From contig JADLSH010000190.1 of NCBI GenBank assembly GCA_016169945.1, positions 868,001-932,000 on the forward strand: DNA of 64,000 nt, written 5' to 3'. The stretch comes from Trachythela sp. YZ-2020 (taxonomy: Eukaryota; Cnidaria; Anthozoa; Malacalcyonacea; Clavulariidae). The notes below the pieces were generated by a model, which saw only the letters and a list, made by a program, of their open reading frames with translations, did no database searches and was not told where the DNA came from. How positions within the stretch are numbered: the stretch's first letter is position 1; every line of letters begins with the position of its first letter. This document shows positions 1-27,386 of this stretch, one piece after another. The translations under genes were made by a program, and so were the position numbers.

Positions 1-16133
<16,133 letters not shown>

Positions 16134-16182
16134 CATACTAATAGGGTAAAAGTCTGTTGTTGACGGGTTATAGTAAGCGTTA

Positions 16183-16350
16183 AGGTACGTTCACACACAG
16201 CGATTTGTCGGGCCGATTTTAGGTTTTGTTGAATGTTAATGATGAATATTTTCAGTTGATGATGTCACCAGATGACGTTTGCCACGTATTTTTCAAATAT
16301 TAACGTGCATCTGAAATCGGCCAGACAAATCGCTGTGTGTGAACGTACCT
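16183..16350. mobile_element. PIF/Harbinger-like MITE, 168 bp
   Basis: Terminal inverted repeats of about 38 bp beginning AGGTACGTTCACACACAGCG, flanked by the direct repeat TTA (16180-16182 and 16351-16353). A 3-bp TWA target duplication is typical of PIF/Harbinger. A second copy with TAA duplication is at 29704-29874. Just 3' of the BLTP2 stop codon. Confidence 0.85.
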
Positions 16351-16360
16351 TTACAGGCCA

Positions 16361-16524
16361 GCAGATGGTGGTCAACTTCAGAAATGTTGACGCTTATAGG
16401 AGCAAGGAAATTAAACTAAATTTCTCTATTTTATATTTGCCACCAAATACAAGACTACTGCATATAATGAAAATAATTAACATTATTTTCTTGCTCTGGC
16501 AACTGCAGGTTGACCACCATCTGC
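16361..16524. mobile_element. Palindromic MITE with GCAGATGGTGGTCAAC ends
   Basis: GCAGATGGTGGTCAAC at 16361 is mirrored by GTTGACCACCATCTGC at 16509-16524. Related copies or right ends lie at about 21200-21320, 47955-48125 and 54100-54200. Confidence 0.75.
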
Positions 16525-16539
16525 TTCACGGTAGTACTT

Positions 16540-17057
16540 AGCAAAGCCCAGACACTGTATGCTTATAAACACCATCACAAGCAATCATAATACACATTAC
16601 AAGTAATTTATATGAACAAATCACAATAAACTATAGGAATTTATATATTTCAACTTTATTTATTATGAAATCTTTTATAATTACATACGCTAAAGGAGAT
16701 TTGTACAACAAATAAATAGTTAGATTTACACATTTGTAAATATTGTTTAAAAAAACTTGCTAAATTAGGTATGGGGATTTGAAAATACCAAGGCAGTGAT
16801 CTAGACATAGTGATTAAGTTTCATGTTTTCTGCTCTCCGGCGATTTGTTGTAAAGCATGGGCCATGTTCTCTGTTTTTCATGTCAGCACTTTGTACATAA
16901 CATAGGTCGTACTCAGTAATTGCATTGCTCCAGGATGTAGCAAAAACTGCCTTCTGTAACATGTCGGATAGTTGGAACGAGTTTCGCAGACTTGGAAGTG
17001 AAGACGTCACATCATGTCTATAACATATGGTATCGTGACACAGTGTTTGACAATCTG
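16540..17057. other. Convergent 3' region between BLTP2 and MKS1
   Basis: AT-rich, with AATAAA-like signals on both strands (for example 16626 on plus; TTTATT near 16660 for minus). An open frame at 16801-17010 on the minus strand continues downstream of the MKS1 stop but has no family likeness; I treat it as 3' UTR. Confidence 0.55.
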
Positions 17058-20000
17058 TTACCTCACGGATGGTAGTGTTTCGCGAGCTGTTTGCATTCGT
17101 TTCCTTGCTCTCTGGAACGCATCTAGAACCAAAACAACAACAGCATTTTAGAAATTATAGCCCTTAGATGTTCTATACTATATTTGAAACTTAATCACTT
17201 ATGAATGCAGCTCCTACTCATAGTTTTAAAACATGTTGAATCATATGTTTAGATGACGATTGTTCTCACAAAACTCTACGAAAACAAAACAATCACCTAA
17301 GACTTGTGCTAAAGATTCCATCACGCCAAATCCACTAGAAGAAAAAAATAGATATTAAATTGTTGAATAACATAATGGCTGGTTCCTCTCATGCGTCCAT
17401 CGTGGTATTTTCTTTATAGTGTTATTGAAACAAAATAATACTATCCCTTACCGAATGCCATGTAACATTGTGCGAACTTTTTTCTTAGTTTTCTGACTCT
17501 CCATAAACCCTCTAAAATACACAAAACACAAGTTTCTAATAAGTCGTTTACCTCAAAATATTTCCAATTACGGAGTTTAAGTATTTATCGTTGTATTTAA
17601 TTTTTCATCTTTCTCACTCTCAGTAATGGATGCTATAGGATACATGTTTTCTCAACTTACTGATATTGTTGTATGATGTTGAGTTTTACTTTAACACTTC
17701 CTGATGTTGCTGTCTTGAAACCAAACTTGCTCAGAACTTTATGCTAGATTTAATGAAATAGCACACAACAATAAATGAATAAGTTAGGTTAAGATGGTTA
17801 AGAAACAAATTGAATAGTACGACGAGACTTAATCCTAGGACAAACTATGAAACATTGTTTCTTAGCCATGTTTCTCGAAGGTGGGCAAACCAGGAAACAT
17901 TGTTTCCTTTATAGCCATGTTTCTCGAAGGTGGGCAAACCTGGAAACATTGTTTCCTAGCCATGTTTCCCGAAGGTGGACAAACCAGGAAACATTGTTTC
18001 CTAGCCATGTTTCCCGAAGGTGGGCAAACCAGGAAACATTGTTTTCTAGCCATGTTTGCTGAAGGTGGACAAACCAGGAAACATTGCTTCCTAGCCATGT
18101 TCCCCGAAGGTGGGCAAAGAGGGGAAACATCGAATTTTTCAAATGTTTTCAAGTTTGCGTGGGGCTTTATGATGACGTAATTTACTCGTACTTCCTCGCT
18201 TCCCGCGGGTTGTTTAACATAAGTGACGTCTTCGAGTTCCGGAGATCCACCAATGAAGAAACGTCGCATTTTCGGTACCAAGCCATTTCCGGTTGGTCGC
18301 CACGTGTTGACGGTCATCTCATGAGTACCAGCTTTGTTAGGCAATGTGACGTAACCATAGCCCTCTGTCCTGAATCTCTCCCATTGGTCAACAGACAACA
18401 CTTCCAGGAATAACGTTGGCCAACGAATAAAATCTTCTGTGAAAATTGAAGTTCGAGAGAAGAAAACGCGGTCAACACGAAATAAATAGTTCAAGTGTTC
18501 AGGTATATTTATCATTAAGCATGATATGTGGGGGTCCGGTGTAGGTATTCTACAATAAGCTGTCGTGGTTTATGTCTGAACTACCTGAAAAAGATATCTC
18601 AAACGTGGTGGTCCAGTGTAGGTAGTATTCTACAATAAGCTGCCGTGGTTTGTGTCTGAACTACCTGAAAAAGATATCTCAAACGTGGTGGTCCAGTGTA
18701 GGTAGTATTCTACAATAAGCTGCCGTGGTTTGTGTCTGAACTACCTGGAAAAGATATCTCAAACGTGGTGGTCCAGTGTATGTAGTATTCTACAATAAGC
18801 TCACGTGGTTTGTGGCTGAACTACTTGAAAAAGATATCTCAAACGTGGAGGTCCAGTGTAGGTAGTATTCTACAATAAGCTGCTGTGGTTTGTGTCTGAA
18901 CTACCTGAAAAAGATACCTCAATCGTGGTGGTCCAGTGTAGGTAGTATTCTACAATAAGCTGCCGTGGTTTGTGTCTGAACTACGTGAAAAAGATATCTA
19001 ACGTGGTGGTCCGGTGTAGTAGTATTCTACAATAAGCTGTTAATAATATCATTAGCCTAAATAATCGTTATTAGTTTTCACTTTAGTCTTTACCATAATC
19101 ATTTTCAGGCGGTTGATAGCTGATGTGAAACTCAAATGGGAATGAAAAGTGTGCCACATTGGTCTGGAAAAAATAAAGAACTTAGAAGAATTGAAAACAA
19201 CTAAAAAAGGTAGAATTTTACTACATATGATTATGGTGATATTACTGGTGTAAATATATAGTTAGTTCAGTATAATTTAGCTTAATCAAAGAGAAACGTG
19301 AAACAATGGCAGTGTGATAAGAGTGTCAAACCTTCTCAGTAGACTTGACAAAACATGTGTGAGTGACACCAGAAAGACGAGGTGATTCCTGTGACGACCA
19401 ATCTAAACAACCAAGTTTGGTAAACCATTTTTTCTTCTGCGTTTAAAGAATGAATTTTCGATCACAAAAACATTCGGACTTACACTTGGGTAGCTCCATA
19501 AAGTAATGTACATAGAGACCATCGTATTCAAAATCTTCAGCTGAAACTTTGAGAACGATAATTGTCAGTGGACGTACCGGTTGTGCTCAGAAATGGAAAA
19601 AAACCCGTTCGGTTAAGCTTCCTGAACTCGTAACTCTATTCACAGCAAAAATTTTAATAATCGAATGCAGTAAGTAATGTTACATATTGCTTACCAATTT
19701 CGCCAAATATCGATGTATTAAGTACACCAGCTTGGGGCTAAGATATGAATGAGAGACATAAATCACAAACTGTGGAGTAGAGAATCAATCTCTAATATAC
19801 AGACGGCTTACTTACCAAAGGATGAAATTCTGAACCAACTTGACTGGCCAGATACATTGCATGTCTGTTGTAAAGCTGAAAATGATTTTATTTTCTTTAA
19901 TTTATTTGTTTTAATTGTGGAAAGCACGAACTCTATGTATTTCGCAAAGCTTTCGACCCCTAAAGCGTATTTTTATCAATACAAATAATAGTTTTTGCTC

Positions 20001-23000
20001 TTGGGGAAACGTTACATAGTATATACATGTTTAAAAAATAGTTTATCAAAACTATAATTAAATTGAACATTTTCTTCGCCAATTCCTACCAACCTCATCA
20101 TAGCTCTTAATCTCTTGTTCTTTTTCATCTCTGTAAAGAAAAAAACGCTGATTCTATAAAAATAGGTACGCGAGTGTACATGAGGGAGCATTAGAGCGCA
20201 TTGCCAAAGACGTGGGCTGATATTCTGGTTAACCCCATTAATGCGCAAGGCTCTGTTCAAAGAATAGGATCATTAATTATATATAATAATAGTTACTGTA
20301 GCGTTAGCATAAGGATATAATTTTTAAAAATAGATTTACCGAGTCATTTCTTGAGAAGCATGTTCCACCGTATATTCATACACCTCTAAAAAGCAAACAA
20401 ACTGTTCGTTGATTGTTACGTTGTGTAGAAAATGAAATTGGGATTATCAGAAGTATACCATACCCCATATATTAATGGTATGTACAGTTTACTTTCAGTC
20501 ACCATACCTTTCAGATCACCTGAAGTCTGTATTCTGTATGGTGATTTACTGGAATTTAAATCGGGTTTGATTGTGATCTGACCGGTCCCATCGATCTGAA
20601 AGTGAATTAATTTATAACAGCGATGAAAGCATCTCGTTTATTATCAAATGTTAAATACTTTGTAGGTCCTACATCATAGCAAGTTCTAAATTCAGGACGG
20701 CAACGTGACTACGATGGTGAGAGTTATTAGGGAGCTTAAGATCTACGTAACGTCGACGACGACGCCAGCAATGAAAACAATGAAGTTTTTCGCTTGTAAT
20801 AAAACTTGCCAAAAAAAGAAAATTCTCGAAGATCTGTCGTGTCGTCAACTACGAACATTTAACGAACTAGGACATTTTTACGTCCTCAGGACGACGGCAA
20901 GTCAGAAGGATGAATAAGTTTTAGCCTTGTTTTTAGTTAGCCAACCACGATTCAAACGTTTTAAAATCATGTTTTAAAAATCATGAAAAAAAAGCGCGAA
21001 AAGCGAAAGAAAACTCTTCGTTGTTCATATCTTTATACTCACATATTTATATGGCGTTGTCGACTGTCGCGTCGTCGTAGATCTTAAGCTCGCTAATATT
21101 GTTATGTCTAATTTACCTTGATAGAACAAAGAATGTATTCATCATCTAGTGTCCCAATTCTAAAAAGAAGGTACTTGAACCGTATTAACCGACGGAGCCT
21201 TAGTTCTGTCTATTTGCCTTCAAACACAAGACTACTACATATAATGAAAATAATGAACATTATTTTCTCACTCTGATAACTGCAGGTTGACCACCATCTG
21301 CTGCACGATAGAGCTTAGTGAAACCAATCGAATATTGTGAAATTCGAAGCTATTCTCACCTGTCATCCAAACTCAAATCAGCCATAATATACATCATTTT
21401 GAAGGGTGTAGAAACGACGTGATTGTTTCGTTTGGCCAGTTCTCTCTGATCATCTGTGACGATGTTGGTCCTCGGACCATGTTGACCTAGTCTGAAATAT
21501 TTTTGAGAATTCAAGGACCAAACACTTCTGAATCAGAAAATTTAAATGCTATGTTACTAATATGTAGTACTATATATATTTGTTTTACTGTATTACATAG
21601 TTGTGTATGCCATAGAATTAGTCATGCCTCTAGAAATGTACCACAAACAGTACCGATTCCTGGCGGATCTTCTGTCAATGTTCCGTCTCCGGACATGAAC
21701 CATGTTGTTGGTTAAATAATGTGGCATTTCATTAGGATCTGTTGTCATGGTTTTACACACCTAAAACAATTGGGCATTAATGAGTTAATGGTCGCCTTTT
21801 CAGGGGGGGAGCTCACCAACTCTTCCCATTCCCCAATAAATGTCTAAACATGCTTCTAAGTGAGATAATTGAATACAGTGTAACTAAATGTTTTAAAATT
21901 CACAGTACAAGAACAACTTAATAAACAATGAAATCAATCTTCAGGACCTCTTCAGTATTGGCATAATCATCATTGTCAACATAGGTAAATATTTTGCGAT
22001 TTTGACAACCATTTTTCTTCCTATGAAATATCATTATTGAAAGTCAATGAAATACGCACCTATTAATACAAACAACAGGTAGGTCAAATTCCATCCAGCA
22101 ATACCTTAAATTTGTGATATCACGATGATACTGTTCTTGGAGGACAGAATAACAGTTTTGACGGTTGGCATAAACCTCTTCTTCTCGCTTATAAATCATT
22201 GAACATTGTAAGGATACATGTTCAACTTGAGGGAGGGGTGTGGGTTGGGGTGTGGGTGGGGGGCTTTGTAAGGATACATGGTCAACTTGAGTGTGGGGTG
22301 TGGGGCTCAAAGCAACATTTTCTCATTGCAATTATATTTATATCCAATGACATGTTTGTGGTACAGTGGTTAGTGCATGTGTCTTTCACCTCTGTGACTA
22401 GGGCTAGATTGCAATATGCAGTTGTCTGTGCAGTTGCAGACTTGCAGTTGTCTACCTCAGTGAAATACAGAAAGAATGCTTCCAGTTTGACTCTACCAAA
22501 CACTGCAGGTTTTCCCCAGGTACCCCAATTTCCTCCTGTAGTAACACTGGAGCAATAAAGGATGGCTTTTTGCATAACATTTAGCAAAACAATAGTCCCA
22601 TCCAGTCACGATCCAGTGATCAGAATGTTCCATTGTCTTTCCGTTGTTGTCCATGCCATCCAGTCACTCACTGTTTTGACTAATTTTTAGCATTCTGCAA
22701 AGGGGCCTATTACCTGACTAAACAGTTTTTCTTGCCATTTTACAATAATTTCCTCCTGATCACCAGAATTTGGTTCTGTAATTAATAACACAAGCTACAT
22801 AATATCTGTACAGTACAATAAAATACATATTTGGTTAATTTTGTTCACTAATATCACAGAAAAAGAACATACTTTGACCACTTCTACCCATGCGACCCAT
22901 TTCAATAGCTTCTTGTCCGACTTCCTCGACATTTCTCAAGTTATCTGCGGTAGAACCGAGCCTGGATACACTGGCAACGGGAATAGAACTTGCAGCTGTA

Positions 23001-23186
23001 ACTTTCCTCAACTTTACCCTAGGAAATAAGCAATAAAAATACTCGACCTCCACGAAATAAAGAGTCCGTAAGGTAGTTTAATACATCTACTAGTTGTTTC
23101 AAGTTTCTATACCTTAATGCAAGGTTTTTGGGCAAGTCTAACGAGCGAAAGTGTCCCACGCTCACATTTTCTAAATCTTCCGCCAT
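17058..23186 (-). CDS. MKS1: MKS1, B9-domain protein of the ciliary transition zone
   Basis: Complete gene, 562 codons, close to the usual vertebrate length. Exons (minus strand, 5' to 3'): 23186-23113, 23018-22873, 22775-22714, 22187-22105, 22020-21948, 21760-21654, 21491-21360, 21159-21117, 20595-20508, 20385-20340, 20130-20094, 19875-19816, 19737-19695, 19540-19484, 19402-19332, 19163-19094, 18436-18186, 17743-17661, 17511-17452, 17334-17297, 17122-17058 (TAA). All phases agree. Landmarks: KWQEKLFSQ, NRKIFTYVDNDDY, NNHVVSTPFKMMYIMADL, ITIKPDL, EYDGLYVHYFMELP, the B9 domain (HFSFPFEFHISYQPP, WPTLFLEVLSVDQW, RTEGYGYV, RRFFIGGSPELEDV), GFMESQKTKKKVR and a C-terminal FQRARKRMQTARETLP. The protein acts in the MKS/B9 complex at the base of cilia. 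One donor (GAG|gtcctg at 21948) is weak. The gene is divergent from PSPH. Confidence 0.93.
17845..18125. repeat. 52-bp minisatellite with palindromic core, about 5-6 copies
   Basis: Same GGAAACATTGTTTCC unit as at 15505-15660, here in the MKS1 intron next to the large B9 exon. Open frames on both strands (SHVSRRWANQET and the reverse) come from the repeat. Confidence 0.92.
18530..19045. repeat. 80-bp tandem repeat, about 6 copies
   Basis: CTACCTGAAAAAGATATCTC recurs with an 80-bp period (18581, 18661 and on), with TGGTCCAGTGTAGGTAGTATTC in each unit. In the MKS1 intron between exons 19094 and 18436. Single related units occur at about 5870-5915, 52765-52850 and 63835-63870. Confidence 0.92.
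20720..21100. mobile_element. MITE with long inverted ends
   Basis: ATTAGGGAGCTTAAGATCTACG (20726-20747) is mirrored by CGTAGATCTTAAGCTCGCTAAT (21076-21097), each followed inward by GTCGTCG/CGACGAC tracts. It ends about 20 bp from MKS1 exon 21117-21159. No transposase frame. Confidence 0.75.
21200..21325. mobile_element. Right half of the GTTGACCACCATCTGC MITE
   Basis: CTACATATAATGAAAATAAT followed by GTTGACCACCATCTGCTGCA matches 16440-16524 and 48045-48120. In the MKS1 intron. Confidence 0.65.
22355..22560 (+). mobile_element. tRNA-derived SINE copy
   Basis: A-box-like GTGGTTAGTGCATGTGTC near 22364, TGCAATATGCAGTTGTCTG, CAGTTTGACTCTACCAAACA and CCTCCTGTAGTAACACTGG in the order seen in other copies. 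In an MKS1 intron, sense opposite to the gene. Confidence 0.8.
22567..22699. mobile_element. MITE with TTTGCATAAC ends
   Basis: Starts TTTTTGCATAAC and ends TTCTGCAAAGG, with CCATCCAGTCACGATCCAGTG inside. A better-preserved copy is at 57686-57837. It directly abuts MKS1 exon 22714-22775. Confidence 0.6.
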
Positions 23187-24205
23187 ATTATTTGTTTACA
23201 TTTTGTTTACACACAGGCACAGCTAACCCAGGCAATATTTTTCTTTTAAATCGTAGGACTGTATCGACTTGGAACAACCCTGGAACAACCGAGCACTTGT
23301 CGAGGTGCATATTAGATTGATATGCTTCGTAGTTTTGGTTTATCGGGGTACAGTTAACAATCAGAGCCTGTTTATATGAAGGCAAGGTACCTGGCTTATC
23401 GAGTTATTGAGTTACTCGGCAAGTAGAAATTGATAGTTTGCTTGGGGTACTTGACACAGCTGTGATATAATTGTATTTGTTATTTCAAACCCATAAGTGA
23501 CACCGTAGCAGAACCTTTAGACTTTAGACATTCAGTTAATAAACAGAACTGTTCAGCTCAGGTGTCACATGCTGCCCTCGTGTGATAAAAACCCCAAAGT
23601 AAATTTTAAAAATCTCGGGAAAAACACTCGGCCTTCACCATCGCTTTCACACTAAAGTAGTTTTCCAGGCTCTTTGTCCGGTATCTTATACCTGGTCGGG
23701 TGTTGTTTCCCTCCTTTTGCGCAGCCAAACAAAGGACAAAGGCAGACAAAGGTCAACTTGAATGTTCGGACAAAAATGGCAACATTTTTGCTTACGATTT
23801 TCCCCTTGAATCTTTTGATGTAATTTTTATTTTTTTGCATAAAATACTTTAGGTTGAAGTAAATTGTTGAAGTATATAATGTTGAAAAATTATTCAAGCA
23901 AATAGCGGAAAAAACTTTACAATAATTACATTGTTGCACGTGCGTTACGCATGTTAATTACATGATAAGGTCAGTCAATATAATTGACATAAAATAAGGT
24001 GATGTGTTTTGTATATATCTATTGATCTCAAACTTGACTGGAGCACTGTTGAATAAGCTGCAGTATAAAAGCTCATCAGAAAACCAGACAGTACCGTCTA
24101 AAAGACGAGGAAATACTTAGTATTTAACCATTTTTGTTTTGTGTATAGAATTGTGTATCTTTTATATTTAAACCGGGAATTCAAAGCGTGTAAAAAATAC
24201 TAAAA
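23187..24205. promoter_or_regulatory. Divergent intergenic region MKS1/PSPH
   Basis: About 1 kb between two start codons facing away from each other. AT-rich; no TATA box is obvious near either start. Small open frames in it have no family likeness. A shared or back-to-back promoter is inferred from the arrangement only. Confidence 0.5.
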
Positions 24206-26648
24206 ATGCCGCCAAATACGCGAAAATATTTAGAGACGCTTACGAAAGATAAACTTAAAGAAATATGGAGAACGGCCGATGCTGTTTGCTTCGACGTGGA
24301 TAGTACGGTTGTCAAAGAAGAAGGAATTGATGAATTGGCGGAGTTTTGTGGAGTTGGCGAAGCCGTTAGGCAATGGTAAGACGAGTATAAACAGTACTGT
24401 CATTATAATTGCATGAATTGCTCCATTGATAAACGAATCGTACCGAAATAGATTACTTTTGCTTCATTTAAATACTCCTTTTAAACCTTTATACTTTAAG
24501 TAAAGCTAGATAATTTTAGAACAGCTAGCCTAATATTTTAGTATAAAGTTTAGGTAGTATTCGATGTTGCATCATAGCGTCATGCTGACAATTTCACAAT
24601 ATTTATTGATATAAACCATTCGTTGTTTGTTGCCCTTTGACCGAAAGACGATAGAAAGACGTGATTTACATATAATAGACCTCGCAATAAATGGATCTTA
24701 ACACTTTAAATCTCCTTAAAATTTCAAGAAAATCTGAGGATAGATTACATGTTTCCCAGTACAGTGTGTGTCAATGGCACTTATGTATTTTCCTGGGTTT
24801 GTGGGCAGGGTCACTTGTCAAGCAATATAAAGTGTGATTAGCACAAAGCATTTCTTTATATGAAGATTAAAAAATATCAAATTGAGTTTGTAGTTGCTCG
24901 GTAACTGTGTTTTAATGTTGTAATGTTCGGATCAGAAGTTATCATAGTATGTTTGGATCAAAAAGCCCTAATTGGGCCTAACCCTGTATGATTTTATTCA
25001 CCCAGGTGATACAATCTTCCTTGTAATATGGGTCATCATGGACAAAATCAGTATGTAAATAGCACATGCGAGTTGTGGCCTCACACTATTAACCCATTAA
25101 CTGGCAGTACCCTACCACTGACAAGTAAAATCTTCTGGCATTAGACAGAGTAAAATACTAAAGTATGGCACATCTGGGTGCATTACCAGCTAATGGGTTA
25201 ATGAAAATCTCTTGCAAAATCAAAAAAAAATTCTCTTAAAAATTTCTGAAATCAAACAAGGAATGTCCCCTAAATTCTAATATCTTTCAATATTTTCACT
25301 TGATATTATAGGACACTTCAAGCAATGGGCGGAAACATAAGATTTAGAACAGCTCTTGAAACGAGACTAAACATGTGTAATCCAAAGCTAGAACAGGTGA
25401 ATATGATGTACTGTATTACTTTCATAGATAACCATGATTGTGTGACAATTGGCCTGTTACCAATTATTTTGAAATTTGATGATTTGTCTTCTTTATTGAT
25501 TATGTTGATTTGTTATATTTAGCTGGAACGATATAGGAAAGAAAAGCCACTAACGTTAACTGCTGGAATAAAGTAAGTATTAAAGATGTATATATACTTG
25601 CTATTTGAAAAGTAAATAAAATAAATATTTCAAAATCTACATGCCTTAAGCTGTACAATGAATGTTATTGGGTGTGTGGCTACAAGTGGTAAAATCAAGT
25701 TGCCATGAAGATTTGTTTGTAATCCTGTCTAGTTCATGACTCAAATCATTTGAACTGTTTTACTGTGGCTTTTGCAGGGAGTTAATTGCATATTTACATG
25801 CGGAGAAGATTCCAGTATTTTTAATCAGTGGAGGATTTAGGCAATTGAACCTGCCACTTGCACACCGATTGAACATTCCCACAGAAAACGTGTTTTCTGT
25901 CGAGCTTCTATTTGATAGTGATGGTAGGTTGAGACTTAAAACACGACACTTTAATCTTTGTTTGAACTTTGAGAGATGGTCATTGTACTGAATGAGTGGA
26001 CTTTTCTCTCATCTGTAGGTCGATATCATGGGTTCAATAAGAATAATCTAACATCTGATTCTGGTGGAAAAACTAAAGTGGTGCAACGTCTTAAAGAGAG
26101 ATATGGTTTTAAGAGGTGCGATACAGCGTAAATGAAACTGTATTAGTCTGTCCAACCAGGCTGATGGACCCGACCAAATGACCGACTAACTCACTGACCA
26201 ACCAACTAATTGACTGGCTTGTTAATTGTTAAGGTATTTCTTTTAGACTGGTTATGATTGGTGATGGGGCCACAGATATGGAGACCTGCCCACCTGCAGT
26301 AAGTATTTGTTTAATATAGCGTTGCTTGACTAACTTTATTTATACGGAATACCTCTTTCAGTTCTGAACTGCTCTCCCTAGAGATCCAGTAAGAGCCAGC
26401 CCTTATTGGTCCAGTGTTACTGCAGGGGGGAACCAGAGTACCCAAAGAAATCCTGTGGTGTTTGGTAGATTCAAACTGGAAGCATTCTTCTCACATGTCA
26501 CACTCTCACATTTCTTTTTATTATTTTATCCAAGGACGGATTTATTGGATTTGGAGGCAATGTTATACGAGAGAAAGTAAGGGAGAACTCACCCTGGTTC
26601 GTGACTAGCTTTCAGGAACTTCTAGACGAACTAAAGGTCTCAAATTGA
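24206..26648 (+). CDS. PSPH: Phosphoserine phosphatase
   Basis: Complete gene, 237 aa (human about 225). Exons: 24206-24375, 25312-25396, 25523-25572, 25778-25923, 26019-26115, 26247-26298, 26535-26648 (TGA). It catalyses the last step of serine synthesis, hydrolysing L-phosphoserine. HAD-family motifs are present: CFDVDSTV with nucleophile Asp30 and Asp32, EEGIDELAEFCGV, the FLISGGFR serine motif, a lysine in ESGGK-like SDSGGKTKVV, and MIGDGATDMETCPPA with the metal-binding Asp. It ends FIGFGGNVIRE...WFVTSFQELLDEL. Start chosen at the only ATG in frame after an upstream stop; the N-terminus is about 10 residues longer than in human. Cytosolic enzyme. A SINE sits in the last intron. Confidence 0.96.
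26330..26515 (-). mobile_element. tRNA-derived SINE fragment
   Basis: Tail and body of the family (ggtccagtgttactgcaggg, gtgtttggtagattcaaactgg) in the last PSPH intron. Confidence 0.75.
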
Positions 26649-27386
26649 ACATTTCATAAGGTCAGAGTATATTCAAATTTTCGTAGCCATATTTTTGCGA
26701 AGCGTGTTATTCATGTTCATCGAGAGGAGAAATGTTGTACAAGGAGAAACGTCTAGGTTCCAAAGCATACAGATATTTCATAAAGTATTCTTGTACGTAG
26801 GAAGGAAATTATATCATATCTTATGTATAGTTATTTATTAGCGAAAGGTTGGGATTAGTAATTTTATCAAATTGAAAATTATATACATTGTACAGTAGTT
26901 GGACATTAGTTTAGAATGAATGTACGTGTTTAACATATCTTGTATATTAAGGCTATTGAAGTCTGAATATTAAATGTGTTGTGAAACCATGTTGGGCAAT
27001 AGCCAAATGTTCTGTAAAACTGAAAAACACTTGTTATATATATATGTGGTGTGTTCATCATTTCAACATATGTCGTTTTATTTCATTTAGTTCACTGGCA
27101 CATTTCTTTAAATATAAACAGCTGTATTATATATATTTACATATTATGAAGCATTTTATCTACAGTCAGTAGCCACTAGCCAGGTTCATGACCAGTTGAC
27201 CGTATATTATAATAAACATGTTCTAGATTGTCTTTGCTTTAAACAGTCCTATATTAAGTTCTATATTTAAGTTCTATATTATTACAGCATGCAAATCTTG
27301 CAAGGCGTTGTCCACTACATAGGTTACGCAATGACTGTAATAGGTAGAAAATCAGTACGGTCGACAGTAGCAAGTCATTTCTGAGT
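26649..27386. other. Convergent region PSPH / Kelch array
   Basis: PSPH 3' UTR, then from about 27040 the 3' flank of the minus-strand Kelch gene. The latter resembles, inverted, 12549-12870 (for example TGGTGTGTTCATCAT, CTAGCCAGGTTCATGACCAG, CTTGCAAGGCGTTGTCCACT). No further gene seen. Confidence 0.6.

Noticed and set aside
16801..17010. C-terminal extension of MKS1 downstream of the TAA
   Set aside because: The family C-terminus ends close to TARETLP and the frame is closed at 17058; the downstream frame shows no similarity to the family.
17862..18515. 217-aa frame as a single MKS1 exon extending through the minisatellite
   Set aside because: The B9 exon ends at 18186 with a good donor and the phase fits the next exon at 17743; the remainder is minisatellite translation.
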